Assembly: GCA_023391315.1 (NCBI GenBank)
Contig: JAEWBD010000119.1
Coordinates: 1 to 5,478 of the forward strand
DNA: 5,478 nt
Direction of reading: 5' to 3'
DNA from: Bacteroidota bacterium
Lineage (GTDB): Bacteria > Bacteroidota > Bacteroidia > Chitinophagales > Chitinophagaceae
The notes under the pieces are model-generated. The model made no database searches. It was not told where the DNA came from and was given only the letters and a program-made list of their open reading frames with translations. Below, piece after piece: positions 1 through 5,476 of this stretch. Both the position numbers and the translations under genes were made by a program. Every line of letters starts with the position of its first letter. Within the stretch, counting starts at the first letter, position 1.

Positions 1-1
1 G

Positions 2-535
2 GAATTACTGGCTCAGTTTAAGCAAACAAACGACAACCGCCTGCTGGGAATTTTATTGCAGCGTTATACATTGTTATTGCTGGGTGTGTGCATGAAATAT
101 TTAAAAAATGAAGAAGCCGCGAAGGATGCAGTGCAGCAAATATTTTTAAAGGTAATTCATGAGTTGCAGCGTTATCCTGTACAATACTTTAAAAGCTGGC
201 TGTATATGATTGCCCGCAATTATTGTCTCATGCAACTACGCCGGCACGGAGAAAAACATGTAGCTGAATTCACGGATAATATTGCAGATGAAGCGTTTCC
301 ATTACAGGAAGAGATTGAAAAACAGCAAATGATATCGCTGGTTGAAACTTCGTTGCGAGAATTAAATGAAGATCAGAAAACATGTATAACTTTATTCTAT
401 CTTGAAAAAAAATCTTACCAGCAAATATGTGAGCTAACCGGCTTTAGCCTCATGCAGGTAAAAAGTTATATTCAGAATGGCAAACGTAATTTGAAATTAC
501 TTGTTGAAAGAAAATTGCATAAAGCAGATGAGTGA
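2..535 (+). CDS. RNA polymerase ECF-type sigma factor, 5' end missing
   Basis: This is a sigma-70 family factor of the extracytoplasmic-function class, which would direct RNA polymerase to a dedicated promoter set. The frame is open from base 2, giving 177 residues before the TGA at 533-535. The TTG at 56 is an in-frame Leu codon and not the start: the 18 upstream residues (ELLAQFKQTNDNRLLGIL) continue the helical start of region 2, so the true start lies left of the window. Region 2 spans roughly residues 15-85, including the DAVQQIF motif (42-48) typical of the -10-binding helix and the SWLYMIARN segment. Region 4 covers about 116-170, with a helix-turn-helix around SYQQICELTGFSLMQVKSYI. 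The region 2-4 linker is short and there is no extra C-terminal domain. It overlaps the next gene by 8 nt, as in many sigma/anti-sigma pairs. Family assignment is secure; target promoters and inducing signal cannot be read from the sequence. Confidence 0.94.
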   Translation, partial: ELLAQFKQTNDNRLLGILLQRYTLLLLGVCMKYLKNEEAAKDAVQQIFLKVIHELQRYPVQYFKSWLYMIARNYCLMQLRRHGEKHVAEFTDNIADEAFPLQEEIEKQQMISLVETSLRELNEDQKTCITLFYLEKKSYQQICELTGFSLMQVKSYIQNGKRNLKLLVERKLHKADE

Positions 536-878
536 GTTAAATAAAATATGGAATGTGGATGACAAACTGAATGAAGAACAGTTAATGAATTATATAAATG
601 GTAAATTAACTGAGGAGGAAGCCAATGCCTTTGAAAAAAAAATGGCCGGTTCTGCGTTTATAAGTGATGGCGTTGAAGGGTTGCAGCAATTTTCTTCTGC
701 TGAAAAAATAGATCTTTTTACAAGACAGCTCAATGATAACCTGCGCAAAAAAACTGCTGCAAGAAAGCAAAAAATGAAACGCAGCTTCAAAGGTTTGTCA
801 TGGGAACTGATGGCAATCATTGCAGTAATAATCCTTTCCCTTATCGGTTACGCCGTTATTCAGTTACTGAATAAATAA
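528..878 (+). CDS. Small tail-anchored membrane protein, probable anti-sigma factor
   Basis: The product is 116 residues from the ATG at 528, which sits inside the end of the sigma gene (overlap 528-535). That suggests translational coupling and a cytoplasmic partnership with the sigma factor. A TTG-started extension to 501 is possible but would lengthen the overlap without benefit. Residues 12-40 are charged and helical (LNEEQLMNYINGKLTEEE), then ISDGVEGL at 45-52 resembles the D-A-x-E-G-L motif seen after the N-terminal region of many Bacteroidota anti-sigma and TonB-linked proteins. A basic stretch at about 73-88 precedes one membrane helix (about 92-114) that ends two residues before the C terminus. 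The expected topology is N-in with almost nothing outside. There are no cysteines, so the zinc-binding His-Cys-Cys motif of ZAS anti-sigmas is absent. The anti-sigma role rests on gene order, overlap, topology and motif resemblance; a plain membrane protein of unknown function remains possible. Confidence 0.68.
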   Translation: MSELNKIWNVDDKLNEEQLMNYINGKLTEEEANAFEKKMAGSAFISDGVEGLQQFSSAEKIDLFTRQLNDNLRKKTAARKQKMKRSFKGLSWELMAIIAVIILSLIGYAVIQLLNK

Positions 879-927
879 TTTCATGCACTTATAAGTTTCT
901 ATGCATCACATACAATCAGCCCTGGCG

Positions 928-2193
928 CTATTCGTATCTTAAAGCTGTAATCGGGTTCAGTCTTGATGCTTTTACGGCAGGCCATATACCCGCAAGCAAA
1001 CCAACACCTGAACATATAATGATACCGGCAATAACCCACGCCCACGGAATGGCGAAACCGGCTTTAAGCAGCATGGCAAATACATTACCGATAATTACAC
1101 CGAGCACAATTCCAAACAATGCGCCCAGCAGGCTTATAATAACAGATTCAAATAAAAATTGCTGGCGGATATTGCTGCGCTTTCCGCCCAGCGCTTTTAT
1201 TAATCCAACTTCGCGGGTGCGTTCATTTACAGAAACCAGCATAATATTCATTAAACCTATGGCTGCGCCAATTAATGTGATTAAACCAATGGCGGCAGCG
1301 GCGGCCTGTATGCTTCCCAACAAGCTTATGAATGTAGCAGCCAGTTTATCACTTTTTTCAATTACAAAGTTATCGGTATCTGTAGGCAGAAGTTTGCGCA
1401 CACTTCTGAAAACGGCTGTGGCTTCATTTACGGCACCGTCAACCAGCGAGATATCGTCTGCCAATACACCTATCAAAAAAGAACTGGCGCCAAAGCCCGT
1501 TGCCCGCACATTGTTATAAGAAGTTATGATAACATTATCCGCCCGCAGCAAAGCGCTCGACCCTTTTGATTTCAGTACGCCAATTACGCGGTATGGCTTC
1601 CCTCCCACATTTACAAATTTGTCAACCGCTTTATCTTTTAACTGTCCGAATAATTTAGTAGCAACATCGCTTCCAAGCAGGCATACATTGCGGCCGCTAT
1701 GCACATCGGCAGGGGTTAAGTTTCTTCCTGCTTCAATGGTAAAACCGTTTACGGCAAGATAATTTTCATCGCCGCCGTTCATGCGGACATTGGGATTTGT
1801 TTTTTTATCCTCATAATGAATTTCATAATTACTGTACCCGCCCAAGGAAATAGATACAGATGCGGGATAATGAAACTTTTCTTTGAAAGTTTCTGCTTCG
1901 TTCAATTGTATGGGTTTATCAAGGTTCGATTTTTTAGCTCTTTTAGTTTTATCGGCATCTCCGTTATCATTATCATCATTAAACCTGAAACGTTCTTTAT
2001 AAGAAATGGTAAAGCCGTTAGCGCCCATGGTAGAAAAACTGTTGCGCAACCCTTCGTTCATGGCCTGTATAGCGGTAATGATGCCAATAAGCGCCATAAT
2101 CCCAAAAGCAATAATCGCTACAGTAATACCCGTACGCAACCTGTTACTGCGGACGGTGCGATAAGCAAGGCTAAAAGAATCTTTAATTGTCAT
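928..2193 (-). CDS. ABC transporter permease, MacB/FtsX type
   Basis: This is the inner-membrane permease of a type VII (MacB/LolCE-like) ABC system, which couples cytoplasmic ATP hydrolysis to movements in the periplasm for export or lipoprotein handling. The product has 421 residues from the ATG at 2193. A longer frame reaches 2256, but its extra 21 residues precede the family-typical N terminus (MTIKDSFSLAYRTVRSNRLR), so I chose the internal ATG. TM1 is at about 22-44, then a periplasmic MacB_PCD-like domain (45-295), then the FtsX domain with TM helices at about 296-320, 347-372 and 386-406. NERTREVGLIKALGG (323-337) is the conserved cytoplasmic coupling segment, and the C terminus ends in the common PxxxASRLNPITALRYE form. 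Residues 70-95 form a charged Asp/Asn/Lys-rich insert. No ATPase gene adjoins it: the neighbour downstream is convergent and the one upstream divergent, so it appears monocistronic. The substrate is unknown. Confidence 0.93.
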   Translation of the reverse strand: MTIKDSFSLAYRTVRSNRLRTGITVAIIAFGIMALIGIITAIQAMNEGLRNSFSTMGANGFTISYKERFRFNDDNDNGDADKTKRAKKSNLDKPIQLNEAETFKEKFHYPASVSISLGGYSNYEIHYEDKKTNPNVRMNGGDENYLAVNGFTIEAGRNLTPADVHSGRNVCLLGSDVATKLFGQLKDKAVDKFVNVGGKPYRVIGVLKSKGSSALLRADNVIITSYNNVRATGFGASSFLIGVLADDISLVDGAVNEATAVFRSVRKLLPTDTDNFVIEKSDKLAATFISLLGSIQAAAAAIGLITLIGAAIGLMNIMLVSVNERTREVGLIKALGGKRSNIRQQFLFESVIISLLGALFGIVLGVIIGNVFAMLLKAGFAIPWAWVIAGIIICSGVGLLAGIWPAVKASRLNPITALRYE

Positions 2194-2265
2194 TCGGTAA
2201 AAAATCGAAAGTAATAAAAATTGAAGGTAAGCATCCGGCTGTTTCTGCAACCACATTTTATGTAA

Positions 2266-2304
2266 AAGGTATTTTTATGTTACAGGTTGTAAAAAAAATA
2301 CCTT
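2266..2304. repeat. AT-rich inverted repeat upstream of the permease gene
   Basis: The arms AAGGTATTTTT (2266-2276) and AAAAATACCTT (2294-2304) are exactly complementary over 11 bp. An inner TTACA-GGT-TGTAA dyad sits at 2280-2292, and a further TGTAA lies at 2261-2265. The element is about 73-111 bp upstream of the permease start. As RNA it could fold into a stem of 11 + 4 bp with a small internal loop. As DNA it could be a regulator site made of TGTAA/TTACA half-sites. On the minus strand only a short T run follows, so a terminator is not well supported. The function is inferred and uncertain. Confidence 0.45.
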
Positions 2305-2344
2305 AGGCGAATGTTTTACCTGCTATCAGAAAAACTTTATTTAT

Positions 2345-2364
2345 TTATGTAACCGATTTCATAA
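2345..2364. promoter_or_regulatory. LacI-family-like operator upstream of xylA
   Basis: TTATGTAACCGATTTCATAA is a near-perfect 20-bp palindrome (16 of 20 positions symmetric) centred on a CG at 2354-2355. Its core at 2348-2361 fits the LacI/GalR-family pattern TGnAAnCGnTTnCA at all ten fixed positions. It ends 10 bp before the -7-like box at 2374, placing it over the expected -33 region, where a bound regulator would block or contact RNA polymerase. A similar site lies upstream of the dehydrogenase gene. The symmetry is read directly from the sequence; the regulator family is inferred from the motif, and no such regulator gene is in the window. Confidence 0.6.
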
Positions 2365-2373
2365 CAATCAATA

Positions 2374-2381
2374 TATATTTG
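2374..2381 (+). promoter_or_regulatory. Candidate xylA promoter, -7 element
   Basis: TATATTTG matches the Bacteroidota housekeeping -7 consensus TAnnTTTG exactly. No TTTG-like -33 element is found at 19-20 bp upstream; that position is occupied by the putative operator. Transcription would begin around 2388, leaving a leader of about 210 nt. The absent -33 box fits either an activator-dependent promoter or a chance match. Confidence 0.42.
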
Positions 2382-2597
2382 CAATTATTAAGGCAGGCTT
2401 GCTTTATGAAACTAACGGTTTAAAGGTTTATACATAAATACACTTATGCTAAAATGCTATAATCGGTATCTTGCCGCCGCCGGATTAAGGGCAGGCATCA
2501 TAGCCGTTTTATGCAACAATTCGGGCAAGCCTTTGCAAACAACCGGACATTAAAAACGGTACCTGTCAAAAAAAAATATATTTTAAAACATATAAAC

Positions 2598-3926
2598 ATG
2601 AAAGTTACAATCGGGGAAAAAGAATATTTCACGGGCTTAGAACAAATAAAATATGAAGGCCCTAAAACAGATAACCCGCTTGCCTTCCGGTGGTATGATA
2701 CCGATAAAGTTGTAGCAGGCAAACCTATGAAAGAATGGCTTCCATTTGCAGGCGCTTACTGGCATTCCTTCTGCGCCAATGGTTCCGATCCGTTTGGCCA
2801 GCCAACCCAGTTTTTTGAATGGGATAAAAAAGAAGATGCGGTAGAAAGGGCAAAAGATAAAATGGATGCTGCGTTTGAATTCTTTACAAAACTAGGCCTC
2901 CCCTATTATTGCTTTCATGATATAGATGTGGTGGATTATACAAGCGATGTGGCAGAAAACGAAAGAAGGCTGCAGGCGCTGGTTGAATATGCCAAACAAA
3001 AACAACAGGAAAGCGGCGTTAAACTATTATGGGGCACCGCCAATGTTTTCACGCATCGCCGGTATATGAACGGTGCATCCACCAACCCCGATTTTCATGT
3101 GCTGGCGCATGCGGCTGCACAGGTAAAAGGCGCAATAGACGCAACGATTGCATTAGGCGGCAAAAACTATGTTTTCTGGGGCGGCAGGGAAGGTTATATG
3201 AGCCTGCTAAATACTGATATGAAGCGGGAGAAAGAACACCTGGCAAAATTTCTGCATGCTGCAAAAGACTATGCCAGGAAAAATGGTTTTACCGGCACAT
3301 TTCTTATTGAACCAAAACCCTGTGAACCAACGAAACATCAATACGATTATGATGCTGAAACAGTAATCGGCTTCTTAAGACATAATGGCCTCGATAAAGA
3401 TTTTAAACTTAACCTTGAAGTAAACCATGCAACTTTAGCCGGCCACACATTTACACATGAATTGCAATGCGCCGCAGATGCAGGTTTGCTCGGCAGCATT
3501 GACGCTAACCGCGGCGATTACCAAAACGGTTGGGACACAGACCAGTTTCCTAATAATATCAATGAACTGGCAGAAGCAATGTTGATTATCGTGGAAGCCG
3601 GGGGATTGGGTTCAGGAGGCGTGAATTTTGATGCCAAAATCAGGCGCAATTCCACTGATAAAGATGATATTTTTCATGCCCACATAGGCGGGATGGATAG
3701 TTTTGCAAGGGGACTGATTATTGCTGACCAGGTGCTGAACTTATCGCCTTACAAAAAAATGAAACAGGATCGTTACAGCAGTTACGACAGCGGCAAAGGC
3801 AAAGCTTTTGAAAACGGTGAGCTGAGTTTTGAAGACCTTAGAAATTATGCAGCCGAAAACGGCGAGCCTGCTGTAAAAAGCGGCAAGCAGGAATTGCTGG
3901 AAAATATCATCAACCAATATATTTAA
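2598..3926 (+). CDS. xylA: Xylose isomerase (class II)
   Basis: XylA interconverts D-xylose and D-xylulose (EC 5.3.1.5) in the cytoplasm, the first step of the isomerase route of xylose use; the family also isomerises glucose. The product is 442 residues from the ATG at 2598, close to the ~440 of the E. coli enzyme. The frame is open back to 2511, but the extra 29 residues are not family-like, while residues 11-35 (FTGLEQIKYEGPKTDNPLAF onward) match the normal N terminus. All active-site residues are visible: His107 and Asp110 in FHDID, Glu238 and Lys240 in IEPKP, Glu274 and His277 in LEVNHATLAGH, Asp302 in DANRGD, Asp313 and Asp315 in WDTDQFP, and Asp345 in NFDAK. These form the two divalent-metal sites and the hydride-shift machinery, so the enzyme should be active. 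No xylulokinase follows; a terminator does. The upstream palindrome suggests sugar-responsive control. Confidence 0.98.
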   Translation: MKVTIGEKEYFTGLEQIKYEGPKTDNPLAFRWYDTDKVVAGKPMKEWLPFAGAYWHSFCANGSDPFGQPTQFFEWDKKEDAVERAKDKMDAAFEFFTKLGLPYYCFHDIDVVDYTSDVAENERRLQALVEYAKQKQQESGVKLLWGTANVFTHRRYMNGASTNPDFHVLAHAAAQVKGAIDATIALGGKNYVFWGGREGYMSLLNTDMKREKEHLAKFLHAAKDYARKNGFTGTFLIEPKPCEPTKHQYDYDAETVIGFLRHNGLDKDFKLNLEVNHATLAGHTFTHELQCAADAGLLGSIDANRGDYQNGWDTDQFPNNINELAEAMLIIVEAGGLGSGGVNFDAKIRRNSTDKDDIFHAHIGGMDSFARGLIIADQVLNLSPYKKMKQDRYSSYDSGKGKAFENGELSFEDLRNYAAENGEPAVKSGKQELLENIINQYI

Positions 3927-3934
3927 ACGCACTC

Positions 3935-3979
3935 AAAAAATTAATCCGGGTAGCTTTATTGAGCTATCCGGATTTTTAA
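3935..3979 (+). terminator. Rho-independent terminator after xylA
   Basis: Arms AATCCGGGTAGCT (3943-3955) and AGCTATCCGGATT (3962-3974) form a 13-bp stem with one G-T wobble and a 6-nt loop (TTATTG), and the T run continues to 3977. It begins 16 bp after the xylA stop codon. An A-tract on the left (3935-3940) would also give it some activity on the other strand. Its presence argues that xylA and the next gene are mostly separate transcripts. Confidence 0.88.
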
Positions 3980-3988
3980 TAAAATGTA

Positions 3989-4002
3989 CGCAACCGATTA
4001 CA
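3989..4002. promoter_or_regulatory. Second LacI-family-like operator, upstream of the dehydrogenase
   Basis: CGCAACCGATTACA fits TGnAAnCGnTTnCA at nine of ten fixed positions (C for the first T) and shares the AACCGATT core with the xylA upstream site. It lies between the xylA terminator and the dehydrogenase start, 75 bp before that ATG. Outer symmetry is poorer than in the xylA site. Co-regulation by the same protein is the natural reading but remains an inference. I could not find a TAnnTTTG box here. Confidence 0.5.
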
Positions 4003-4077
4003 ATATTTAATGCCGTTTCGTCTTTAATTAAAGATTATCTTAAAGCAAAAATATAAAGCAGCCAACATTTTAGAAAT

Positions 4078-4827
4078 ATGGAAGATAACAGGAAAAAAAT
4101 TGCAGTTGTTACGGGTGGAGGTACGGGCCTGGGTTTTGGCATAGCGCAAAAGTTTACACAACATAATATAGAAACGATCATTATCGGGCGCAATATTGAA
4201 AAGCTTGAGCATGCACAGCAACAACTGGGTTCATCATGCCATATCATGTGTTACGATTTAAGTGATCTTGCAGGCATTCCTTCCCTCATACAAAAAATTG
4301 TAGAAATCCATGGCCGGATAGATATATTGGTAAATAATGCCGGCATTAATATGAAAAAAGAATTTACTGAAGTAACGGATGAAGATTTTGCTGCCATCAT
4401 CCATACAAACCTTAATGCTGTATTTGCTATCAGTCGCGAAGTGGTAAAAGACATGCTGAAATATAATTCAGGCTGTATCATTAATATCAGTTCGATGGCA
4501 GCGCAATATGGCTTGCCTAAAGTGATTGCTTATTCTGCCAGCAAATCTGCAATTGACGGCATTACAAGGGCAATGGCTACAGAACTTTCACCAAAAGGCA
4601 TTCGCGTAAATGCAATTGCACCCGGCTTTATTTATTCTGATATGACGGCCAAAGCACTCAATGAAGATATAGACCGCAAAACACGGGTGTTTGCGAGAAC
4701 GCCAATGGGAAGAATGGGACAACCTGATGATATAGGCGAAGCGGCATTATTTCTTGCCAGCGAAGGCGCGGGGTTTATTACGGGAGTTGTATTACCGGTT
4801 GACGGCGGAAATTCCATTGGCTTTTAA
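4078..4827 (+). CDS. SDR-family NAD(P)-dependent oxidoreductase, probably sugar or sugar-acid dehydrogenase
   Basis: This is a classical short-chain dehydrogenase of 249 residues, a normal length, with a single cytoplasmic Rossmann domain. The cofactor motif TGGGTGLG spans residues 12-19 and NNAG lies at 86-89. The catalytic tetrad is Asn111, Ser139 (in NISSMAA), Tyr152 and Lys156 (YSASK). Arg38 after the second strand (IIIGRN) hints at NADP(H), and Asp60 fits the adenine-contacting position. The PGFIYSDMT loop and the VDGGNSIGF ending resemble gluconate 5-dehydrogenase, KduD-like and FabG-like members, which sequence alone does not separate. A position beside xylA and a shared operator-like site favour a carbohydrate substrate (aldonate, ketouronate, pentose or polyol) over fatty-acid synthesis. 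The start is the first ATG after the intergenic gap and sits just before the cofactor strand. Family is certain; substrate is inferred and weak. Confidence 0.93.
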   Translation: MEDNRKKIAVVTGGGTGLGFGIAQKFTQHNIETIIIGRNIEKLEHAQQQLGSSCHIMCYDLSDLAGIPSLIQKIVEIHGRIDILVNNAGINMKKEFTEVTDEDFAAIIHTNLNAVFAISREVVKDMLKYNSGCIINISSMAAQYGLPKVIAYSASKSAIDGITRAMATELSPKGIRVNAIAPGFIYSDMTAKALNEDIDRKTRVFARTPMGRMGQPDDIGEAALFLASEGAGFITGVVLPVDGGNSIGF

Positions 4828-4850
4828 TTACAATAACAGCATAATTCATA

Positions 4851-4881
4851 ATAAAAAAGCGCCCTTAAAGCGCTTTTTTAT
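4851..4881. terminator. Bidirectional terminator between convergent genes
   Basis: A perfect 12-bp stem is formed by 4851-4862 and 4870-4881, built on AAAAAAGCGC and GCGCTTTTTT, with a 7-nt loop (CCTTAAA). The A-tract on one side and T-tract on the other give a GC stem followed by a T run on both strands. It can therefore end the dehydrogenase transcript rightward and the small lipoprotein transcript leftward. Confidence 0.88.
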
Positions 4882-4893
4882 ATATTTAAACTG

Positions 4894-5034
4894 TTACGGA
4901 TGTTTAGGCATTCCCGGAGGTGCTGGTGGCCTTGGGGGCCTGTGGCCTTTTCCCGGAGGTGCACAAGAAACAATCATTGCAGATAAAAACAGGGCCATAA
5001 ACAATAAACGGAAAATACTTCTTATTTTTTTCAT
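4894..5034 (-). CDS. Small proline-rich lipoprotein, function unknown
   Basis: The gene encodes 46 residues from the ATG at 5034 to the TAA at 4894-4896. The N terminus is a textbook lipoprotein signal: MKKIRS, a hydrophobic core (about 7-22), then the lipobox I-V-S-C with the lipidated Cys at residue 24. The mature part is only 23 residues (CAPPGKGHRPPRPPAPPGMP, then KHP), rich in Pro, Gly, Arg and His, with APPG present twice. It is expected in the envelope, either inner or outer membrane. A bidirectional terminator lies 13 bp past its stop codon, which supports it being a real transcription unit. It lies downstream of the GtrA-family gene on the same strand, 100 bp away, so it may share that transcript or have its own promoter; I saw no clear promoter. 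No function can be assigned. A chance frame is less likely because signal, lipobox and terminator agree. Confidence 0.72.
   Translation of the reverse strand: MKKIRSIFRLLFMALFLSAMIVSCAPPGKGHRPPRPPAPPGMPKHP
4912..4962 (-). repeat. Direct 12-bp repeat inside the small lipoprotein gene
   Basis: TCCCGGAGGTGC occurs at 4912-4923 and again at 4951-4962, 39 bp apart and in the same frame. On the coding strand each encodes Ala-Pro-Pro-Gly. Identity at every base, including third positions, suggests a recent internal duplication or low-complexity expansion of the proline-rich tail. Confidence 0.8.
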
Positions 5035-5134
5035 ACCGGTTTTTTAGGCTTATAAAAAGAAAATCGTGCCATTTAGCTAAACCGGCAATAACAATGTCGA
5101 AATTTTTAGCAGGATAGGTTGGGTAGTTGAGGCG

Positions 5135-5476
5135 CTAATCTATTAATTCATCTTCTGCTATCGCAGCGTTTTCTTCCTTTTCGGCCGCAGCTTTAAAAGA
5201 AAAATTTCGTTGCGTGAAATAACTGAATAATACAACAATAAAAGTTGTGATAATTTTTGAAAAAGTAGGCCACCAGTGAAATCCTTCAACAAATAATTTC
5301 AGGAAAAAATAATTGAGCGCAATGCAGGCCACTACAATTAAAAAGTAGCGGAAAATTTGTACGCGTTTACGCGTTTTGGTTTGCTGCCATACCACATAAC
5401 GGCTTAAATAAAAACCCACCGGAAAAGAAATACAAAATGAAATAATAAATGCAAAAATGTATGGGCTAATAGCAAC
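5135..5476 (-). CDS. GtrA-family membrane protein, 5' end missing
   Basis: GtrA-like proteins are small four-helix membrane proteins, often linked to moving lipid-linked sugars across the inner membrane or to cell-surface polysaccharide synthesis. Reading leftward, the frame is open from the right edge, giving 113 residues to the TAG at 5135-5137. The GTG at 5419 is an internal Val codon: the 19 residues before it (VAISPYIFAFIISFCISFP) form the rest of a membrane helix, so the true start is outside the window. Three helices are visible at about 3-26, 42-63 and 71-89; the first of the usual four is missing. Family features include the SPYIFAFIISF-type helix, the GFYLSRYVVW segment, FRYFLIVV and a near-terminal YFTQRNFSF. 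The C terminus adds an acidic tail (about 95-113, rich in Ala and Glu). Its partner, commonly a glycosyltransferase, would have to lie outside the window. Confidence 0.86.
   Translation of the reverse strand, partial: VAISPYIFAFIISFCISFPVGFYLSRYVVWQQTKTRKRVQIFRYFLIVVACIALNYFFLKLFVEGFHWWPTFSKIITTFIVVLFSYFTQRNFSFKAAAEKEENAAIAEDELID

Larger units (their letters stand above)
2194..2597. other. Divergent intergenic region between permease and xylA
   Basis: These 404 bp contain no convincing protein gene. From the left they hold the permease leader with an AT-rich dyad (2266-2304), a LacI-type operator (2345-2364), a -7-like box (2374-2381) and a leader of about 210 nt before xylA. Within that leader are two tiny frames, 2406-2423 (5 codons) and 2446-2553 (35 codons), and two complementary octamers (AGGCTTGC at 2395-2402, GCAAGCCT at 2525-2532). 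Bases immediately before the xylA ATG are A/T-rich without a Shine-Dalgarno motif, as usual in Bacteroidota. I found no clear promoter for the permease: the closest TAnnTTTG match on the minus strand (2206-2213, one mismatch) is too near the start codon. Confidence 0.7.

Noticed and set aside
56..58. TTG as the start codon of the sigma factor gene
   Set aside because: The frame is open to the left edge and the preceding residues continue the expected region 2 helix, so the gene is truncated by the window rather than starting here.
879..927. Terminator between the anti-sigma-like gene and the convergent permease
   Set aside because: The 49-bp gap has only a 10-bp palindrome ACTTATAAGT (887-896) and ATGCA/TGCAT arms, with no GC stem and T run.
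1019..2214. Plus-strand frames opposite the permease as genes
   Set aside because: They are antisense to a well-conserved permease and show no domain features of their own.
2194..2256. N-terminal extension of the permease from 2256
   Set aside because: The ATG at 2193 starts the family-typical MTIKDSFSLAYRTVRSN sequence; the longer form adds 21 unrelated residues.
2458..2463. TATAAT as an alternative xylA promoter
   Set aside because: No -35 partner is present at the right distance, and the Bacteroidota housekeeping sigma uses a different -7 consensus.
2446..2553. 35-codon frame in the xylA leader as a real gene
   Set aside because: It has no recognisable domain, signal or ribosome-binding context; kept only as part of the leader observation.
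2511..2597. N-terminal extension of xylose isomerase from the ATG at 2511
   Set aside because: The extra 29 residues do not resemble the family, while the ATG at 2598 gives the usual length and N terminus.
4754..5047. 97-codon plus-strand frame overlapping the dehydrogenase end and the terminator
   Set aside because: It runs through the bidirectional terminator and its Gly-rich part is the antisense of the proline-rich lipoprotein.
5417..5419. GTG as the start codon of the GtrA-family gene
   Set aside because: The upstream in-frame residues form the other half of a membrane helix typical of the family, so this is an internal valine and the gene runs off the right edge.
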